A DNA stretch of 64,000 bases from Primula veris. Its lineage: Eukaryota > Streptophyta > Magnoliopsida > Ericales > Primulaceae. The notes below the pieces were generated by a model. The model saw only the letters and a program-made list of their open reading frames with translations. It had not been told where the DNA came from and made no database searches. A program made the position numbers and the translations under genes. Positions 19,810-32,651 of the stretch are shown piece after piece (within the stretch, counting starts at the first letter, position 1; every line of letters starts with the position of its first letter). The stretch spans positions 6,635,314 through 6,699,313 of the forward strand of contig OY821740.1 of assembly GCA_963682055.1 (NCBI GenBank), given 5' to 3'.

Positions 19810-20310
19810 AAATAAGAAAATTTGTTAAATGTAAAAATTCAACCTACTAAAAACTCAAATAAATATATATTAAAACCTTAGATCAGTCTATTCTAAATTT
19901 AAATATTAATTAAAAATAATAAAAATTGTTAAATTTAACATTACTAATATATATACATGTATATTAAGAGTATATATATGTTGATTAGTGACTGCACATG
20001 ACATGTGCATGTCACCTAAACGGGTACACGTTTTGGGTAAATAAATATGCGAGAAAAATCATTTCCAATGCGGAAAAAACGGGGAGAAAGAGTTGCCTCA
20101 GAAAAAAGAAGAGGCTAGAGGTTTGAGATGCTTATTAATTCTGTGAGGTAATGGAATCTTTTTAATTACAGCGTGAGGACTTATCATAGGGACAGTTGTA
20201 ACACTAAAATAACAATAACATAGATTTAACAGTATAAAATTCGAACCCCCTTAAAATTAACGAGGCTGATTTTCAAATTACCAACTAAACGTCTGTGTAA
20301 CTTCAAATTT
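19782..20310. other. Junction region downstream of truncated WD40 gene
   Basis: The junction is followed by a ~50-base direct repeat: the stretch from 19782 (GTCTAT...AAATTTAAATATTAATT) recurs from about 19886. Beyond that there is AT-rich DNA with no gene until the PPR stop codon. This is the left edge of the ancestral duplicated segment. Confidence 0.6.
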
Positions 20311-23170
20311 TCAACTTGACAGTAAATTACAACCTTTTGATTTCAACCTGGATTCAAGACCAAAAAATTTTATTCCCGAAATAACTAAATCTGCTGTTTT
20401 CTTCTGCATATGCTCAACAAATTTATCGTCATAAAGAACCAAACCAGCTTCAGTTATCAATTTCTTCTCTCTCATACAAGAAAACAACTTACGTCCCTCC
20501 TCAAATGTTCCATGCTTACACATGCCATAAATAACAGCACAATATGTAACATCGTCTGGAGAATAGCCAAGTTGCATCATCTCGTTTATAACTTCGGTAA
20601 CTTTATTTGCATCGTTTGATTTACAAACATGAATAATAGCGAGCACGTACTTGAACTCCACAGGTCCACTTGTTACATTAGCTAAACATTCACGTATTAC
20701 CATCATACCAACGTCGATCTCTCCAATTTTGCAAAGGCCTTTAACAAGAGAATGATATGCTGATACAGAGGGGAGTGAAGACATTTCTATAATCTTATTA
20801 TAGCATGTACAAGCTTCTTGAATGTTTCCAATTTCCGAAAAACATATAACCACGTGGTCATAAGTTGATGAATCAGGTACATAATCTGAACCTGATAATT
20901 CATGAAAAAGAGATATTGCTTCATTGAACTCCCCGATCTTATAAAGGGACTCCATAAGTATATTGTAAATTAAAACACTGCAATAACCTTTCTTCTTCAA
21001 GTATCCAAAGACTTCTAAACCCAACATAACTCTTTCCTCTTTCTCCAACACAAACAAAAAGAATTTAGGCAGGTTATCAATGGTGTTAAAACCCAAATCC
21101 TGCATTTGCAAGAGTAAATTGTGAAACTTGTCCATTCTTTTCAACTCTGCGTAAGACAGTAATATAGGACTAACAGTTGTAAAATCTGGCTCGAGACCCT
21201 CATGGACAGTGGCCTGAAAAAGCATTTGAGCCTTGTCAACATTTTTTGTTTCATAAAAACCATTAATTAAAGTTTGGTATATCGACAAATCAGCCCTATA
21301 TCCAGAATCCATCATACCCTTCAACAAATCACAAGCGGCACCCATTTCCCCATCCGTTTTAAACGCCTCAATCAATGATGAAAATATAGACTGATCTATC
21401 AAACACCCTTTTCCTTTCATTTCCTTGAAAACCTCATACCCTTTTTCGACTCGTTTTCCTCTGCATAACCCTATAACCAACGTCGCGTACGCCATAACAT
21501 CTGGCTCTACCTTATCCTTTTTCATTTCCTCCCAAATCTCTAAACAACCATCTAAATTACCTTCTCTAATCAACACTTTAATCATTGAGGTATAAGCAAA
21601 AACATCAGGTTTACATAATTCTCGTCTCATGCGACTTAAAAGCTCCAAAACCTCCCTGATTCTCCCCGCTTTACATAACCCCTTAACCAAAATCATGAAA
21701 GTGACACTCTCTTCAACCAATTTATCTTCCTCGAAATCACTATAAACTGACATGGCCAAGTCCAAATGGTTGGTTTTCACGAGCGCGTGCATTATCCTGT
21801 TATATAAAAACACTCTTGGTTTTACACCGAATTTTTTCATCTTCTCGTAAACATAATACACCCTCAGGCCCCTATTTGCGTCTGAGTGCATTCGGATTAA
21901 GATTTCGAATTGTTTCTCGGTGGGTTGTTTACCTTGGACGCTCATCAGTTCGGGTACCTGATCAGCTGACCGGAACCGTTTGTTCCGGTTTAAACAATAG
22001 GCAAATGCGTTGTAACAAGCGAAATCATGCTTGTAACCTTTCTGCTTACCTGCCAATTAAAAAAAACTGCCTAACTTAAGTACATCTAAATGAATCTTTA
22101 TATATTCAAGATTCACGCATTTCATATAATATAAACGGTTAGGCGTGATAAATTTCCAAAAAGAAATGACCTTATCTAGTCTTCAATCCTTTCATAAATA
22201 TATTGTTTTCTGCTCTAACTGAAAGTTTCAGTTGAAATGTTATTTTGCGGAGCGCACTTCTATGGGGAAAACAACACTTAATAAGTGAAATTGTGTGCTT
22301 ACCCCGTCTGCTTACCTGCCAACTGCGATTATCACCCCAATTAACTATGAGAAAATGCCACAACAAATCTACATAAGAGACATTTTATGCTTTGGTTTGA
22401 TATTTCAATAAAAAATTATTTTCTCTTCTAATCTGACCTTTTCAGATTTGGCCTATTTCCCCATATACCGAGACAAATTTATTTCAAATATTTTCATTTG
22501 CAGATTAATGCACCGAATAACTGCAGTAAGGCGGCTCAAGTTTCCACTAAATAAATCTTACTTTCAGCTCTAGTTTAAAGCATCCCATAAAGATATTTAG
22601 CTCTATCTGGACATATCAGTAAAAACCATCACTTGTACAAAGAGTAGGAATCAGGAAAAAGACCATTGAACAATCAAACATTCTTTCTCAAGTAAAAACA
22701 TGGAGTATGCCAAATCATGTATGCATTTGGCATTCCTTATCAACAGATTTACCTGCCCAGTGAAAGAACTTTGCGGAGAGAGCGGGGTCAGTCTGGACCT
22801 TGAGTATCTCAGCCACGAGCTTGGGCGTAACCCTACGAAGCTTGTTGAGATCTTCTGTAATGGTGGGACCCCAATGCTTGTGTTTTCGAAAAGAATCGAC
22901 TATGTATCTAGCTATTGGGGAGAGGTTCTGTGATATGGCAAAGAATTGTTCCGAAGAGGTTTTGGTGGGTCGAATATTGTGGTTTGACGAATCCGGGTCC
23001 CATTTTCGAAGATCGAAATTGGGAGGGTTTTGGTCATTCGGGTAAGGATTTTGAATCGTTCGGCGGTTAGAGAAGAGACCACCGCTAACGGTGGGGCGGT
23101 TTTGAGAGGGCTTACGGTGGCCGGAAAATAAGTAGGATGGGCTTTTAAGTTTGGTGGGTTGAGGGGGCAT
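20311..23170 (-). CDS. EMB3131: P-class pentatricopeptide repeat protein, At4g20740/EMB3131-like (unit 2, first copy in window)
   Basis: Organelle RNA-binding PPR protein. Exon 1 is 23170-22753 and exon 2 22049-20311; the GCAG/GTAAAT donor and TTGGCAG/GTAAG acceptor join FFHWAG to KQKGYKHDF in frame, giving 718 aa. N-terminus (MPPQPTKLKSP) is basic and Ser/Pro-rich, fitting a transit peptide; from about residue 80 tandem 35-residue helical repeats run with typical text (YNRIMHALVK, FMILVKGLCKAGRI, DVFAYTSMIKVL), and the C-terminus ends KFFGLESRLKSKG. Overall match to Arabidopsis At4g20740, annotated EMB3131 (embryo-defective), is recognised from memory. The 703-bp intron holds a decoy copy of the acceptor context (TCTGCTTACCTGCCAA at 22308). 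Intact; duplicated again in the next unit. Confidence 0.88.
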
Positions 23171-24098
23171 TTGGGACTTTAGCAGCTAATGGATCATTGA
23201 ACTTTTTTCATTTACTTTTGATACGAATAGTCGAAGGTGGGGGAAATACTAATGAAGATCTTATAAATGACTATGGGATTTTGCGTTCCGACTTTTGGGT
23301 TCATATAAATGAATGACTATGGGATTTTGGTTCCGACTTTTGGGTTCATATGAATGAATGGACTTTAGCAGCTAATGAATCATTGAACTTGTTAGTTGCG
23401 TATACGATGTTTGACTAGGTAAAAATTTGAGCTTTATTTTGTTTAATGGCCTAAAAAAGCTGGATGAACCCACCTTCAATAATCTAATCTGTAGCCAAAC
23501 AAGTCTCGTACCTGTAATAGGAATAGTACCTTTAGAGTCAAGACACGGACTACGATTTAAATAACATACTAATATGAAATAGAAATTGAACCCTAGCTAA
23601 TCGAATTTAGCAGCTAATACTACAGGGGGGAAGACCCTGCAATTGATGGTTCTTGTAAATGGACATGGGTTTGTTTGGTTGCAGCTTTTAAGTGTACATC
23701 ATCTGGATGATCGATTTAAAGGCCGAATTGTATTAGTTTCTGGGGTTTTAAAAATATAGAAATTTTAAGTCGAACACCAACAAAAAGCCAACTTGTTTTC
23801 TTGTAAGTTAGAAATATAAGCATCTTTTGTAACTGTTAAATACTAAAAAGGAAAATCTATAAATTGGTAACACTACAATTTGCAAACAAGTGGATATCAT
23901 AAATTCATAATAATAATAAAAACTAAGAAAGAAAATTGGATCCTAGCTAACTTAAGTGATCAGCTATTGATGGAGTTTCATACAAATAGGTACAGTATAT
24001 ACTAAAAAGGAATAATAATTTCAGAAATTAAATTAATAAAACAAATACTAATAGCTGCTTATAGTGATAAATAAATAAAAGAGAACTCACGTTTGTTG
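23171..24098. other. PPR upstream spacer with short direct repeats
   Basis: GACTTTAGCAGCTAATG.ATCATTGAACTT occurs at about 23171 and again at about 23361, bracketing two ~55-base tandem copies of a GACTATGGGATTTTG...TTTTGGGTTCATAT block. Rest is AT-rich with no gene seen. It likely contains the PPR promoter. Confidence 0.55.
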
Positions 24099-24111
24099 CC
24101 GTTTTACAGTT

Positions 24112-24831
24112 TTTTTTTTTTTACATGGGTATATTGCCAAAAATTATGAGTGATCCGGGCTCATGAAGTCCACGTTCGACGTGTCACTCACACAGTCACA
24201 CAGTGGTGTATGTGTGCCACTAAAACCAGCAATAAAACGGCTGATCTTCTCCATTTATTGTTGAAATCCATGTTATTAATTAAACAGTCCTAAACCTATG
24301 TAAATTTATTTATAGATCCTTAAACTATCTATCGATTTCTATTTATTGTTTGTATTAAGTAAAGTTGTCATATTTATCTTGAACGGAAAAAGTAAAGATT
24401 GATAAATTTACTAATTAATAAAATAAATGTCAAGTGGTATATATAAGAATTACTAACACTTTTAAATGCTAAAACTTAAAGAGCGATAACATGGTTATAA
24501 ATCAACGTTTATACACTAAAATTTATCTATATACTATAGTTATAAATAAATGTCATTTGTAGATACAAATTAGTATGCAATTTTTTTATGAACCCAAAAC
24601 AAGAGACATAAAAATATGCACAGATAGTTATGTAGTGTATGAAGATAAATGAGCCTATTTGCCATGTGACGACACTTTTTAATATGCAATGAAGCTTTTA
24701 TTGCCGTCTCAACAAGGCATGACCCACGTACACAACTACGGGTGACTGTATGAGTACCATGTCGAACGTAACCTTGACAAGCCCGGATTACTCATAATTT
24801 TTGGTAATCCATGCATTTAAAAAAGAAATTT
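24112..24831. mobile_element. 720-bp TIR element with 13-bp flanking repeat
   Basis: About 60-bp imperfect terminal inverted repeats sharing CCAAAAATTATGAGT(G/A)ATCCGGGC, preceded by a T-run on each strand. Flanked by identical CCGTTTTACAGTT (24099-24111 and 24832-24844). No coding capacity. Superfamily unclear: the flank repeat is longer than the 9-11 bp usual for Mutator. Confidence 0.65.
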
Positions 24832-24847
24832 CCGTTTTACAGTTCGC

Positions 24848-24880
<33 letters not shown>

Positions 24881-24912
24881 CATATATATGTACACATATA
24901 TACGTATACGAA
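24848..24912. repeat. (CT)n(TA)n microsatellite
   Basis: CTCTCTCTCTCTCTATATATATATATG followed by palindromic GTATAC/CATATATATG steps directly after the 720-bp element. Confidence 0.8.
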
Positions 24913-25566
24913 ATGGATAGCTGGAAGGATATATAACCAAGTGTTTCAATAGTTTCATAAAATAAACATACCTATATCGTAATTTCTATCATATTTCATT
25001 TTTAACACATGTATTTGAAATTGTTTCAATTTGTTACTCGTTAGCTTTTTGGATTAATTTATGCGTAAAAAAGTCAGATGCTGCTACTCAAACTTCCCTG
25101 CAAATATATTTTATATTGTTAATATATTCTATGCGTTAGAAAGAGTTTTTATATGTTAGATATGATATACTCATCCTTTTTATGATGATAGTCCTGTCGG
25201 ATTATTTTAGGAATATTAAAAAATGTTGGTCTGAGTTATTTGGATTAATAAATATGTTGCATGAAATTAATTAACTTGAGTTTCTTCCATTAATAAATTC
25301 AACACAATCATTATAACTATTTATAACCCATGTATATACATACAACCGTTACAATTAAGTCCGAGAATATTTGGTTATGCATGTGTGGGTAAGATATTTG
25401 TTCGGTTCTAATAACATGATTAAGAGTATAAAATTGAAAAGAACGCGGGGGAAGTACGGACACTTGTAATCTCGAGCCATGACTTTAAGGGGCGTGGCTG
25501 AAGATTCCATGCGTTCGAACCGATTCTATCAATCATCAGAAAAATATTGATTCATGGCATTGATTA

Positions 25567-26577
25567 GACAAATTATTTAGTACTCTTGGAGGACGGATGA
25601 TGTGGTCCTCTATACCACATATTAATATACATGTGTATTATTTTACCAATTAAGTACCCAACTCACCTAAATAATTAAATATGATTTTGTGCCTCTTTTA
25701 TAGCTCATTGTGTGTGGTACCACCCCATTAAAATAAAAATTTTATTTTTTTTCCCACTCCATTGAAAATATCAAAAGTCATTACATTTCTCCAATTTAAT
25801 TTTATCTCAAAATAAATAATGAAATATTACACTTTTATTCCATTGGAGAGAAGACGAAAATTTATCCAAATTGAATAAGAAGCTCAAATTGACAATTGAT
25901 TAAATATGAAAAACGAGTTCAACATTTTCAACTCAACTTTTATTATGTATTGAGTAAAGCTACGATGATATAATTTTGAAAAGATTTATAAGTCCTAATT
26001 TAGTTGTGTTATACAACAATGTAATCACAACTTCACAAGATATTTGACGTTCGAATATTAAAACAAGTATTTGTTAATAAGAATACCTAGTTCTCAAATA
26101 TCTTGATTTGTTTTTGAAAACTATTATGGTTAAACTGAAACATAATTTGTTTTGTTAAAAGGTTAAAGCTTTTACTCGTTAAATAAATAAATGATAATAT
26201 ACATTATCAGTAGTAATTTTTTTCTAACCGAGTTAAACAAAATTATCGTGAAGAATGATACAGTGATTTGAAACGAGTATTTTAAATAAAAGTCCAATTT
26301 ATTTTATTTATATATCTAATAATATGTATATATGTGTATGTATACATATTTTCTCCGAACTAGATAATATGTAAAATGTGTAAATAACTAGAATTAGTGG
26401 AACTTCTATTTTAGTGGGGTGTTCCCACACACAAGAAGTTGTAAAAAGAGGCACAAGAACACATTTAATTACTTAGGTGAGTTGGCTACTTAGTAGGCAA
26501 AGTAATACACATGTATGTTAATATGTGGTATAGAGTACCACATCATCCGTCCTCCAAGAATACTAAAATAATTTGTC
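25567..26577. mobile_element. 1,011-bp TIR element, Mutator-like, unit 2 copy
   Basis: Long inverted termini of about 165 bp: begins GACAAATTATTTAGTAC, ends with the inverse AAAATAATTTGTC, and both arms share the inverted GGAGGACGGATGATGTGG block. Flanks are CATTGATTA (25558-25566) and GATTGATTA (26578-26586), a 9-bp duplication with one mismatch. The interior is AT-rich and non-coding, so it is non-autonomous. Confidence 0.8.
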
Positions 26578-28730
26578 GATTGATTATACATTAAGTTAAT
26601 ATAAAAACCGATGATCCTTGCTTGTTAAAAGCATGTTTGGATTCTGATTCTTGAAATTTGGAGATATGTTCGAATGATTGGAAAAAATTGGCATGCCTGG
26701 CGGTACTTGTTTAACTTGTGACTAGATTATACTAACTAATGTTGTCATATAAACCACTTCTACTTGCCTTGCTTTGTTTGAGTTAAAAACAATATTGAAG
26801 TGTAACCTCCATCATGTTTGTTATTACTATTAACTTCGATTAATTTCGATTAGCTCAAAGTGCATAAATGTAGCGGTGTAGTCGACAAAGATGACAATAT
26901 TATAATTTAGATGACTAACCGCCAATTATACCCACCCTATATAGGCATGCATTTCTATATATGCACGTCTAGGATGTCGCCCAATATCGCCTAGTTAGAC
27001 ATTCGGATGATGCTACCACTAATTAAGTAAAGTTTTAGATGCTTAAATAGACTCATAAGTACTCAAATGAGTTTGGGTTGCAGCTTATGGAACTTCAGAC
27101 TCGTAAGTACTCAAAGTGCGTTTCTTTTTTGAATTCAACACTTTCTTGTTCTGAAAATAAAAAAGATATTTTCAAAGTTAAATTGGATTCTCTTTCTCTA
27201 TCAAGTTGATTAATTAAAGTCAAGAAATAACTCATTTTTTTTATAATGTTTTTTTTTTCAAATGTATCTAAGTTTCTGTTCAAATTGTTGAAATAGTATG
27301 AATTTTATTTGTTTATAGAAAACGATGCTATATATAAATAAAGCGCTTCAGTATTTCAATATGTAATAAGTATGTTATAGAATGTATCTACAAACATTGT
27401 CATACTAATGTTATAAGAGGGTGATGTAAGTTTGAAACGTGGTGTGAACACAAAAAGAAGGTAATATTGAGACTGGAATGCACATATATAGCTCGTGACT
27501 AAAAAGAGCAATTTTTGACAGCCCAGGGGAGTTACGATGTTTGGACTCACATGTCATACTAATGTTGTACTTCGAAGCAAGTAAAAACACATGTAAACAA
27601 ACAAAATAACAGCAGAGCTGAACAAACAGTTAAAGCAATAATCACATGCAATCCACTACCCACATTGGAGTAAATAATTGAACATTTTGCATATCGTACT
27701 TTCCAGACACTGTTAATGAGGGCCGAGTTCGGTTCGGTTCGGTTCGGTTTTTATCAAAACCTAAACCGAAACCGAACATATTTTTTGGTTCGTTTTTTTT
27801 CGGTTTCGGGCTTTTTATTTTTTTGATTGAACCGGACCAGGTTTTTTCGGTCCGGTTTCGGGGTTTTTTCGGTTTTTTTGGTTATTTTTCGGGGTTTTTC
27901 GTTTTTTTTCCGGGTTTTTTCGGTTTTTTTCAGTTTCGGTCTTTTTCGGTTCGGTTTTATTGAAAACTGAAACCGACCCGATTTTTTTCCGGTTTTTCGG
28001 TTATTGATCCGGTTCGATTTTTCCGGTTTTTCGTCCGCCCATCTAGTAAAATTCACTAATGGTCCCTACAGTCTCAGATACTTTTCATTTAACCCGAGTT
28101 AAAATTCCAATACCCCCATTATAGAACCTCAACCTTTGAAAATCGACAGATCCAGTCACTCAAAGTTTAGAGAAGTTGGAAAGGTAACACCACTGCTCAA
28201 AGTTTAGAGAAGTTGAAAATTGACCTCAACTTCGAGAAAATAGTCGGGAATTTTTTTTAACGGGCAACATGCGAACTAATTTGTAAATATATTTTGTAAT
28301 TCTATATCTAATATTTAATCACTTCTCATTTATCATGCGTTGCAATAGTGTAGTGGTTGTGTAGTCATGATCTTAACTCGTTGGTCATTCGTTAAGTATT
28401 CACAAACTACAATTTTTTTTATTTTATTTTATGGGTAACAAAAAATATTTGAGCATTGAACATATAAATAAACCGGGCCGGCAATGTTGTCGTCATATTT
28501 GCTAAAATACTCAAGCAGGAGAGTAACCCAATTGAATGTAACAGTGAATAAAATACACAGTGATCTCCTTAAACGATTAAAATCATGAATTACTTGAAAT
28601 GACTTTGGCATCCATTATATTTATATCCATAACAAAATCCAATCAATTTATCACATTTTAAAAAACTGACTGTGTAATACTGGGACTACATGGGAATTTA
28701 TATTGAAATATGGGGGCTGTCACTAATATC
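26578..28730. other. Spacer upstream of MULE (unit 2)
   Basis: Same spacer as in unit 1. Up to about 26916 it matches unit 3 rather than unit 1; from about 27103 it matches unit 1 rather than unit 3. It includes the CGGTT-rich tract at 27726-28044. No gene seen. Confidence 0.6.
27726..28044. repeat. CGGTT/TTTCGG-rich low-complexity tract (unit 2)
   Basis: Copy of the unit 1 tract. Confidence 0.7.
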
Positions 28731-29998
28731 AAGAGAAAATTAAGGATTGGTCCACGAAAACAAAAGTATTTAAGGATTGGTCCAGCTATAAAATTCATTT
28801 AAGGATTGGTCCATTATTTATGAAACTAATTAAGGATTGGTCCACTATATATATACTATACATATTCTGTTTAATCTATCTCTCTCTCTCTAAACCGTTT
28901 CTCTCCATCTCTCTCTCTCTAAACCATCTATATACACTATTAGCTGTATATCTCTCTCACTGAACGAATTTTATCAAATTTCTGTATATCTCTCTCTCTC
29001 GACAGACAGGTTCTCTCTCTTCAAACTGTTTTTTTATTGCTAGCTTCGTTTTTCTTGCTGAGTTTAGCTCAAATTGCTTTGCTGAATTTAGGTTTTAGAG
29101 ATTTATTATAATAAATAATAAATCAGAATTTTCTAACACAATGTATGATTTATTCAGACTGTTTTAAAAAAACAGTTTGAGCTATTGTATTCAAGAGTTA
29201 CAGAAAACAGTCTGAGTTATTAATAAACAGTCTGAGCTACTGTATTTCTTGTTATATAATAACTCAGACTGTTTTCTGTAACACAATGCATGTTTTGGTT
29301 AGGTTTTTAGAGATCAATTGCGTTTATTATTAAAATTCAATACTTCATACTGTTTTTTTCTTGCATTCAGACTGTTTTAAAAAACAGTGTTTATTATAAT
29401 AATTCAGACTGTTCTGTATGATTTTGTATTGTTAAAATTCAAGAGTTCATACTGTTTTTTCTTGTATTCGGACTGTTTTTAAAAACAGTCTGAGCTATTT
29501 ATTCTAGAGTTACAGAAAACAGTCTGAGTTATTATAAACAGTCTGAGCTATTGTATTCTTATTATATAATAACTCAGACTGTTTTTTGTAACACAATGTA
29601 GGTTTTTGTTAGGTTTTTAGAGATCAATTGCGTTTATTATTAAAATTCAATACTTCATACTGTTTTTTTCTTGTATTCAGACTGTTTTAAAAAACAGTGT
29701 TTATTATAATAATTCAGACTGTTCTGTATGATTTTGTATTGTTAAAATTTAAGAGTTCATACTGTTTTTTCTTGTATTCAGACTGTTTTTAAAAACAGTC
29801 TGAGCTATTGTATTCTAGAGTTACAGAAAACAGTCTGAGTTATTATAAACAGTCTGAGCTATTGTATTCTTATTATATAATAACTCAGACTGTTTTTTGT
29901 AACACAATGTAGGTTTTTGTTAGGTTTTTAGAGATCAATTGCGTTTATTATTAAAATTTAATACTTCATACTGTTTTTGTGCACAGGTATTTTTTCTG

Positions 29999-32651
29999 AT
30001 GGATTCGTTTGATTTAGTAATGTATTGTCGATATAATGATCAATGTGTCCCTGTTGCTCTGAATAAGCGTATGACCTATGCGGAGTTATTACATACAATA
30101 AGTAATAGGTTTAGCTTGAATTTGGATTCAGTGTCTCTAACCTACTTAGCAATTAGAGATGAGCGATGTTTATTGAGATCGGATGATGAGTTGAAAGATA
30201 TGGTCGCTCTGTTTAACGTGTTGGGAAAAAAAATAGTAGAGATTCTAGTTTTTGTTGGGACTGTATCCACTTGCACTGTTGGTACTTCGAAGGAAATAAG
30301 TGCTGATTGTTCTGAATTTTCGGATGATGATGATTGGTGTGATGCAGGTTCTAGTTTAGCTGTTAGGAAGGTTTATAAAACGAGTGAGTGGGCAAACTTG
30401 ATAACTGGGGTTGGGCAGATTTTTAGTTGTGCTGATCACTTTAGAGAGTCATTACGGAAATTTTGTATATATGAAGGTCATGTCCCCTGGTTTGGAAGGA
30501 ATAACTCGGTTAGGGTGGTCGCTTATTGTGAAGAGAGGGATAGTATTGGCTGTAGCTGGTACATATATGCTGGTGTGTGGACCTCAGACCAACAATTTAA
30601 GATTAGAAAGTTTGAATCACAACATACATGCAAAAAGTTAGCCCCAGGTGCTCTGAACAAGCATGTAAATAGCAAGCTCATATCGAAAATAATGGATGAA
30701 TATGTGAGGGAAAATCCAAATTTAGCCCCTTCTGCTATAATATCGCATTTAAGGATTGGTTATGGGTTGGAGATAAGCTATTATAAAGCTTGGAATGCTG
30801 TCCAAATGTCTAGCGGAATGCACAGTGGGGATATCGATGAATCATACAACCAATTAGAAAGGTATTTTGTGGGTTTAGAATCGACAAATCCTGGGAGTCG
30901 CAGTGTCCTGGAACTTGATAAGGATGGGAATGGTTCAAATCAATTCAAAAGGGTATTTTTCTCTCTTCATGGCTGCATAAAAGGGTTTAGGGATGTTCGC
31001 CCCATGCTTTTCATTGACGGAACATTTTTAAAAGGAAAATATAAGGGTGTTTTATTGTCTGCAGTCGGCAAGAATGGCAATAAAGGTTTGTTTTTCCTTT
31101 TTCAAGCTCTTTTTTTGTTTGTTTTTTGTTACATTAATGGTTTATATAACTCAGACTGTTTTTAAATTTAGTTCAGACTGTTTTATATACAACTTTTGTT
31201 ATATCAGACTGTTTTATAAAAATGTTTTTGTTATCAGACTGTTTTTGTTATCAGACTGTTTTTGTTATCAGACTGTTTTTGTTATCAGACTGTTTTTGTT
31301 ATCAAACTTTTGTTATATCAGACTGTTTTATAAAAATGTTTTTGTTACCAGATTGTTTTTGTTATCAGACTGTTTTTGTTATCAAACTGTTTTTGATTTT
31401 CAGACTGTTTTTGATTTTCAGACTGTTTAAGATTTTCAGACTGTTTATGATTTTCTTAATGTTACAGGGTTGTATCCACTTGCTTTTGCTATTGTTAGCA
31501 GTGAGAATATTGATAATTGGGGTTGGTTTCTAGAACAACTGAAGTTAACTATAGGTGATGACCGTCCTTTGACATTTTTCTCGGACAGACATATTGGGTT
31601 GTTGGATGGTATGTCTCGGATTTTTCCCAACGCAGACCATTATTACTGTCTACGCCATTTGAAGGATAATTTGAAATTGAAGTTTAGTGGGGGTGATGGA
31701 ACAAAAAGGACTGAAATTATTAATTTGTTGCAAACTTGTGCAACTTCTGCTACAATTCCTTTGTTTGAACAGAATATGAAGTTGTTGCGCAATATGGGGG
31801 GTCGTAAAATAGATAAATTTATGGAGAATTGCAATCCTATGAAATGGGCCGAAGCATATTGTGTAAAGTCGCGATATGGTGAGACAACTTCCAATGCTGT
31901 GGAATCATTCAATAATTGGATCAATGATATTAGAGAATTACCTATCACTGAACTGGTTGATAAGCTAAGATTGAAATTGATGAAATGGTTCGATGAAAGA
32001 AGAATCAAAGCAGGTTTGTGGCAACTCAGACTGTTATGTGAATTCGTGTTTGTCATCATATCAGACTGTTTTTACTAGGTATATGTTTTTAAGAGATTTT
32101 TGGTTATGTTTTTTTTTTTTGCAGCAACATGGAAAGGTGTTCTGTGTCCTTTCTACCAAGAAAAATGGGACACATTCATTCACAACGGTCTGTCGTTTTT
32201 GGTTGTGAGGTCAGGGTTTTGGAAATATGAAGTGCTGTCAGCTCCATCCGAATACGTGGACCTGGGACATCGGCAATGCTCATGTCATGAATGGAAGAGG
32301 ACTGGGTTCCCGTGCCAACATGCAGTTTTGTGTATTTCTAGGGACAAACTGCCTATGGAGAATTTTGTTGAAAAATGGTTCTTTGTGGACATTTATCGAA
32401 GTTCGTACAATACGCCAATCAACCCAGTCCCTAGTTCTATTTGGCGAGATTCTGAATTGATTAATGAGTCAAACATTAAACCTCCAGAAACATCAAGGCC
32501 TCCGGGAAGGCCTCAAAAGAAGCGTATTCCATCAGGTGGTGAGGCAAATCCAGTCGCGAAAAAGAAGAAAGCTAATCAATGCGGGAGGTGCAAGAAATAT
32601 GCAAATCATAATCAACGGACGTGCAAAGAGAAGCTTTCTTCTGAAGGATGA
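29999..32651 (+). CDS. mudrA-like: MURA-type MULE transposase, 3 exons (unit 2)
   Basis: Exons 29999-31085, 31468-32013 and 32125-32651. I noticed no difference in the predicted protein from the unit 1 copy: PB1-like start, DDE residues D340, D402 and E508, and the SWIM finger are all kept. The element thus supplies two intact transposase genes in the window. Confidence 0.92.

Noticed and set aside
22172..22366. 64-aa minus-strand frame in the PPR intron
   Set aside because: Intron sequence; the exon 1-exon 2 join is in frame and matches the known protein without it.
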